Positions 59,109 to 64,000 of a DNA stretch of 64,000 nucleotides are shown here, one piece after another (position 1 is the stretch's first letter; each line of letters begins with the position of its first letter). Made by a program: the position numbers and the translations under genes. Below the pieces are notes generated by a model. That model was not told the origin of the DNA. It was given only the letters and a program-made list of their open reading frames with translations, and did no database searches. This DNA comes from Kitagawia praeruptora (taxonomy: Eukaryota > Streptophyta > Magnoliopsida > Apiales > Apiaceae): positions 63,406,001-63,470,000 of the forward strand of contig CM075350.1 of assembly GCA_037693485.1 (NCBI GenBank), given 5' to 3'.

Positions 59109-60759
59109 GGGTTTTTTTCTAATATGTCCCATTTTAAAATGTCACTTATAATTGTGTCCTATATTTATTTGTTATTATAAATATATCCCATTTTTCTAAT
59201 TTGTCCTATTTTTTTGTTGTAACCATGATTAAACAACTAACTACACATTTTAAAAAGACAATTTTATCCTCTAATTATAATTGAACATGTACCATTGTAC
59301 CAATAACAACAAAAACACAGTTGAACGCATGCATAATATAAAGTGTTCTGCAGATATTGATCTTAAAATCCACCAGAGAGAATGATGAGTAAGATTAGAA
59401 GTCAACCAAACAAAAACCGTTTATTTAGTGACTGCCTTAATATTTATTGCCATAATCAGTAACCTGTATAGTCCATGTTACTAACAAAAAGATAAATAAG
59501 AGACGTAGCTTACAAGACCATAAATCTATGTTGCAGAAAAATGAGAAAGAACATATCGATGAAAATGATAATTATCCTAGGCAGCGTGTTCTTGATTTTG
59601 TTGATTCAACAATCTACTTCTGATCTAACCCTTTTCCTTTGAGTTAGAGCCAATTGTACCACCACCACACGTTGTTTTTTTGTGTCCAGGTTTGCTTGCA
59701 CTTGCTGCAACACATTGATTGTAGGCTGGAGAACAGGGTAGTGTAAGAAGCCTGAATTATTTGAAAATTATCTAAACATCTTGTTAACTTGATGAATTTA
59801 GTCAACATCGATATCGTGTCAATTGTAAGGTTCAACAAGTCTGACATAGAGCTCAATGTCCAGCTCCAGAGCCATACAGGTTAATATTGTCATTAACATT
59901 ATTACATCGGTAGTTTTTGCATGAGATATTCAGTAATCTTGCTGACATAGGAAAGCATAAGCACATTAGCTACTTATTGCGAAATGAAGTCTTACTGATA
60001 AGGACTACATCTCTTAAAGAAATAACTGTAATTGCAGTAAAAAGAAGCTTATTTATTTTTCACAATGAAACACATAACCTAGAACTGATTGGATGTAAAT
60101 AACTGTATAAGGTAAAGACCCAAGTCAAAATTAATTTCTCCTTATTCTGAAACAAAATGTTACACACCATACTGTAACACAACAAACAAGACAGTCCATA
60201 TACCTTAAAATCTGTTGGAGAGAAAAAAAAAGATTTCAAACAACATAAAAAACTAGACGTAGGCGTCAAATTTCTACAATTTCCTACAAGGGTGGTATAA
60301 CTGTAAAAAGGGTGTCATGTCCAACTTGATTTAGGCCAGCTTAGAATTTTGTACAAGATTTAGTAACCAGTAGACCTTGTTGGTACGCAAGCTCCGACAT
60401 GAACATAATTTAGTACGTTTCAAAAAAAGTCAGACCGATTCGAAGTTTATATTTATCAAGTCTGGTTTCTCCGAAAGTAAGCTAGTTCGAATTTCTGATG
60501 CTTTCCCAGGTTACTTAAACAGTTAGTTTAGGTAAATTATGAATATTTATGCAGCGCTGGTGCTTGATATTGGTATAGATAATTTATTGCCTTATCTGTA
60601 TATATTAGAGGGGTATTATAGTCTTAATATAAATATTAAATATATATAATGATATGTATATAAGTTAACATTAACCCAGGGACATATTTATAAATATTAT
60701 ATAAAAAGGGATATATCTATAATTCACCTTTAAATTTGGGACATATTAAACTAATACCC
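59109..60759. mobile_element. Mutator-like non-autonomous insertion inside CACTA-2
   Basis: Imperfect long inverted ends: GGGTTTTTTTCTAATATGTC on the left against GGGTATTAGTTTAATATGTC on the complement of the right, with similarity going on for roughly 90 bp. Flanked by a 9-bp target duplication TTCCACTTA (59100-59108 and 60760-60768), the size made by Mutator-type transposases. No transposase or gene family is seen inside. It separates the SCPL and trehalase fragments. Confidence 0.82.
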
Positions 60760-61241
60760 TTCCACTTAAAGGTGTGTTGGTTTTAATGATCCAGCCTTTA
60801 CTATTGCTTTCTAGCTCAGTATGTTCAGAGTATGGTAGCAAGAGGGTGGCTAGTTAGCGTGTAAAGATATCTGATTTAGTGATTCTTTACCTGTTTTCTA
60901 GAGTATTTTCTGGGGTGATTATGATTTATAAATGAGTTGTCATAGGAGAGAGAGTTACATTCTTCTCTGTTGAAGCTCCTCAAGTTTTGTAATGTTCTAT
61001 CTTTAGACTTTAATGTGCCTTCATGGCTTCCTTGTTCTAGATAATTGATTTTTAAGAGATATTACTCATGAATGGAAAACTAAATGTTATGATGTGCTAA
61101 ACTAGTCCGCTTTTGAAATAAAATCTGCGTTATTACAGCTTTCGGTATTTATCGTTTGTGTAGTATTATAGGAATGTTTTAGGGTCATCTTGTTTTATTT
61201 CTTTATGGGGTATGAAATGTGAAAGGCTGAAAGGCTGAAAT

Positions 61242-61324
61242 AATTTGGGCGAGTACTCCAAATCGCAGAGATGATCTTGGCCTTGCTGCAATGCTACGTA
61301 AATCACACGCTACTCACTGCGTTG
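61242..61324 (+). other. Unidentified exon-like segment in CACTA-2
   Basis: An open stretch encoding STPNRRDDLGLAAMLRKSHA with a GTAAGT donor at its end (61325). I do not recognise the source. A second open stretch, about 61566-61680 (INYSDAYVAEFIDWGLIHDP), is also unplaced. They may be further captured exons or decayed trehalase-neighbouring sequence. Confidence 0.4.
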
Positions 61325-61694
61325 GTAAGTTCAGTTTTTTTTTGTTTTTTAAGGTCCTAATTGAATCCTGCAATCTTGTGGTAAAAAAATTATGTACTCA
61401 TTTACTAAGAACTACTATATAATTTATATTATATTTAAGAGCCAACTAAGAAATTATTGGAGATTTTGTTGAATTTCAAGAACTCATTTCGAAATAGCCC
61501 ATCTGAAAATTGAGATTTTGTTTCATTAACATATCTGCATGTATTAACTTCTGTATTTGCGGTAGAATGACACTGGATCATCTTGTTTGGGTAAACAGTC
61601 TATTCCCAAAAGGGATACAACAATCAATTACTCTGATGCATATGTAGCTGAGTTCATTGATTGGGGTTTGATTCATGATCCTGCGCTTGGATAG

Positions 61695-62232
61695 ACACTG
61701 ATCTGGTGGAGAAAGTTTCTAAAAGCCTTCAACGTTCAGGCCTTCTCCGTGATGCAGGGATTGCAACTTCTTTGACGAATATAGGACAACAATGGTAAGC
61801 AAAGTGTTTGGAAAGGGCAGTAAATTTCCGTAAAAATTTAACATAAGTAGCTACTAGATACGGTAAGATTATCACTCTACTGGCCCTACAATTAACGTAG
61901 TAAAATTTAAACAGGGATTTTCCTAATGGCTGGGCACCACTTCAACACATGATCGTTGAAGGTCTAGTCAAATCTGGATCAAAAGAGGCAAGGTCCTTCG
62001 CAAAAGACATTGCAATTAAATGGATCAATAACAACTATGCTGCATACAAAGAAAATGGTACCATGCATGAAAAATATGATGTGCAAAAATATGATGTGGA
62101 AACTTTACTCTATTTGAATATATTATGTAATAACTTTGCGAAGTAGATGGCATTAACTTGAAATTCGAAATTGTTTTGTGATGTGTCATAAATTATGGTG
62201 CAGACTGGGTTTGGTTGGTCGAATGGAGTTTG
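61695..62232 (+). pseudogene. Trehalase (GH37) fragment captured by CACTA-2
   Basis: Exon 61695-61794 encodes DLVEKVSKSLQRSG and GIATSLTNIGQQ, split at a tryptophan codon with a GTAAGC donor. The exon from 61915 encodes DFPNGWAPLQHMIVEGLVKS and AYKENGTMHEKYDV. 62204-62232, after a TGCAG site, encodes TGFGWSNGV, the second trehalase signature. Trehalase cleaves trehalose to glucose outside the cell or at the membrane. The N-terminal two thirds of the enzyme are absent, and the segment between the last two parts is altered, reaching a stop at 62144. Confidence 0.86.
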
Positions 62233-62689
62233 TTGTTTAGACACTTCACCCTCTTGTAATCAATTCTATGAACTTTATGTCTGAGCACTCAGCTCAAGTA
62301 CTATGAACTTGAGCTTTAGTTAATTTGTATCATCTGACCATTACTTTTATCTTTGCAGATAATTGCAGTGATTCGTCTTGAACCTCAGGGTCTTACAGTT
62401 TATGGATCTACACAACATGCTGGTTTTGAAAACCGATAACATAGCTAGTTGTTTGCTGTTTTCTGTTTTCTTTTGCGAATTTATGTAGTGACAATTTGGT
62501 TTTGGGGATTTGGTATATATAGACTCAAATATTGTAAGCCATTTTGATTTTGTTAATGATGCAAGTATTCTGGATTTATTCTTTCAAGGATAAATTTAGT
62601 AATTTTGGTTATTATTTTGTGCATAATTTAAGTTTTGGCTATTTTGGTGTATAAAAGTGTAGGAAACTGATTCTAAACAAACAGACATC

Positions 62690-63296
62690 ACTTCTTATTT
62701 ATAAAATTTGATTTCTAAGAGACACATATAAATGAGTTTTTTCAAAAAAAACTGATGTTTATACCTACATTAGACATCAGTATAGGGTGATGTCTAAGAT
62801 ATCTATAGACATCGATATTTTCTGAAAAAAACTGATGTTGATAAGAACATTAGACATCAGTCTAGGATGATGTCTAAGGTCACTATACACATCGGTTTTT
62901 CTCTAAAGAAACTGGTGTTTATAAGAACATTAGACATCAGTCTAGGATGATGTCTAAGATAACTATACACATCACTTTATCTGACAAAATTATGATGTCT
63001 AACATCCAAATAGACATCTTTTCCAAAGAAAGAAAGTGATGTGTATGTGAAAAATAACTTAGTTTATTATATGTTTTCTAGAATATAAGGCATACAAGTT
63101 GTTTATAAAATTAATTATATCTAACCTATTTTGTAGAACAACTGATGTGTATTGAATGAAATATCGATGTCTATGTTAGCACAGACATCAGTTTCTGACT
63201 GATGTCTAGAATAGACATCTCCCACCTAGACATCACATCCAAAATAACATAAACATCGGCCAGAAACTGATGTCTATTGACCCTTTTCTTGTAGTG
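62690..63296 (+). repeat. 3' subterminal TAGACATC array of CACTA-2
   Basis: About 15-20 copies of TAGACATC or its complement GATGTCTA, often as pairs around ACTGATGT, up to the terminal repeat at 63284-63296. Such subterminal words are the transposase-binding type of En/Spm elements. The 5' end has fewer copies. Confidence 0.85.
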
Positions 63297-64000
63297 AGCT
63301 AACATTTTTAGAGTTCACACTTGCAGAATTAACCTTAACCCATTTCAAATTGGGCTTCAGTTCATAATAATTATGATAAATAGCATGATAATCCCTGCAA
63401 GTATAAATAGAATGCCAAGTACTTCCACAATGTTTGCATAAAGTCTGTGGTCTAGTTTTAACATAATCATTCTTTACTCCAGATCTGGAGGGTAAAGAAT
63501 TAATGTTTTTATTTTTCCTGCAGAAACTAGCAAGATGGTTAGTACTACCACAGTTATGACATGTCTTTCTTGGAGCATAAGTAACAAGCATTTGATTATA
63601 ACCTTTAGTAATGCCTACTTTACCATTTCTATTCTTAATGGACACTTTCTGTTTCTTAACAGATTTTAACTCCTTAAGCTTATGTTTGAGTTGTTTATCT
63701 GTCATTGAACCAATATTAATCTGTTTAACACAAGTTTTTACTGATTCTTCCTTAACAGCTTCTTTTTCAACTTCAGACTTAGGTTCACTTATTCCAATAA
63801 CAAATTTTCTAGATGGAAGATGTGTTCTAATTTTGACTTCATTTTGAAACCTAAGTTCATCTTTCTCACAGTAACCTAAACCAACTGTGTCTGACTGAAA
63901 AACCTCATGAGTGTCTTTTCCAGAATCAGTCCAAGTCTTAATTATATGATTTTCTTTCTCCAATTCAGATTCTAGTTGCCTATATCTTCCAAACAACTCC

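Larger units (their letters stand above)
56520..63296 (+). mobile_element. CACTA-2: Pack-CACTA transposon with three captured gene fragments
   Basis: 6777 bp with terminal inverted repeat CACTACAAGAAAA and a 3-bp target duplication AGC on both sides (56517-56519, 63297-63299). Subterminal regions carry many copies of GATGTCTA/TAGACATC (56535-56670 and 62690-63290). No transposase is found, so it is non-autonomous. Inside, on the plus strand, lie an E2 ubiquitin-conjugating enzyme exon, six exons of a serine carboxypeptidase-like protein, a nested Mutator-like insertion, and exons of trehalase. A relative of its 5' end is at 37993-38485. Confidence 0.94.
48250..64000 (-). mobile_element. Element B: Sirevirus-type Ty1/copia retrotransposon, continues past window
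   Basis: Minus-strand order: Gag (from 64000, open beyond the window), protease/integrase, RT, RNase H, spacer, ORF3, polypurine tract, 3' LTR. It has the same gene order as element A but different LTR sequence, and a related yet divergent ORF3. It is inserted in RNase H of element C; CACTC (48245-48249) would be the target duplication, the partner being outside the window. CACTA-2 interrupts its Gag gene. Confidence 0.9.
56419..64000 (-). pseudogene. Sirevirus B Gag, C-terminal part, split by CACTA-2
   Basis: The open frame enters from beyond the window end, runs 64000-63297 and resumes at 56519 to TGA 56419-56421. Two zinc knuckles are visible: CHNCGSTNHLASFC (~63550) and CKHCGSTWHSIYTC (~63420). 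The last part, rich in K and D, ends in KGSKQVWILKSDLQ. CACTA-2 plus one AGC copy is 6780 bp, a multiple of three. Pol lies in another frame just downstream. Confidence 0.87.

Noticed and set aside
59644..60269. Short ORFs inside the MULE insertion as transposase remains
   Set aside because: No DDE-type or zinc-finger motif; lengths of about 60-70 codons are expected by chance.

Overview
This is a plant nuclear window made almost entirely of transposable elements inserted into one another. I see no intact host gene, tRNA, rRNA or CRISPR array. The A+T-rich background, the Athila, Sirevirus, TRIM and LARD retrotransposons, the CACTA and Mutator-type DNA transposons, and intron-containing fragments of plant genes all point to a higher-plant nuclear genome. 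The flavour of the Sirevirus Gag and ORF3 proteins suggests a eudicot, possibly Apiaceae or another asterid; that last step is a weak inference.

Left half. Element F (1-11002, + strand, 5' LTR cut by the window edge) is an Athila-type Ty3/gypsy element with broken gag-pol and an env-position ORF. It sits 11 bp past the stop of ORF3 of Sirevirus A (- strand, Ty1/copia), whose order 3' to 5' is ORF3 (11014-14366), a repeat-rich spacer, RT/RNase H, integrase, protease, Gag, PBS (20980-20991) and the 5' LTR from 20997. That LTR is split by element E (22081-31243), a LARD-like element with two ~4.03-kb LTRs around a ~1.1-kb non-coding core and a TGAAC target duplication. Sirevirus A itself appears to lie in element D, a non-autonomous gypsy-like element (- strand, 5' LTR 34360-35584, Asp-tRNA-type PBS). 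D's only ORF is interrupted by a tandem TRIM (32933-33967, three LTRs, two cores, target duplication ACATG).

Middle. 35585-37992 is A+T-rich with no recognisable gene. At 37993 lies one end of a CACTA transposon. 38900-42210 is a probable 3.3-kb solo LTR flanked by AACTC.

Right half. Copia element C (- strand, 3' LTR 42592-43854) has its RNase H region split by a CACTA element (44751-48155, target duplication TCA) and is cut again at 48250 by Sirevirus B (- strand, continuing past the window end). The Gag gene of B is split by a second CACTA element (56520-63296, target duplication AGC), which contains a Mutator-like insertion (59109-60759, 9-bp target duplication). Nesting here is four deep: C > B > CACTA-2 > MULE.

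The most notable content is gene capture. CACTA-1 carries minus-strand pieces of a RopGAP, a palmitoyl-protein thioesterase and a SYP71-type SNARE. CACTA-2 carries plus-strand pieces of an E2 ubiquitin-conjugating enzyme, a serine carboxypeptidase-like 51 protein and trehalase, with GT-AG introns kept. Neither shows a transposase, so both look like non-autonomous Pack-CACTA elements with multi-gene cargo. A second recurrent pattern is that both Sireviruses carry family-specific palindromic motifs in the LTR and again in the spacer upstream of ORF3, which may be a second regulatory region.
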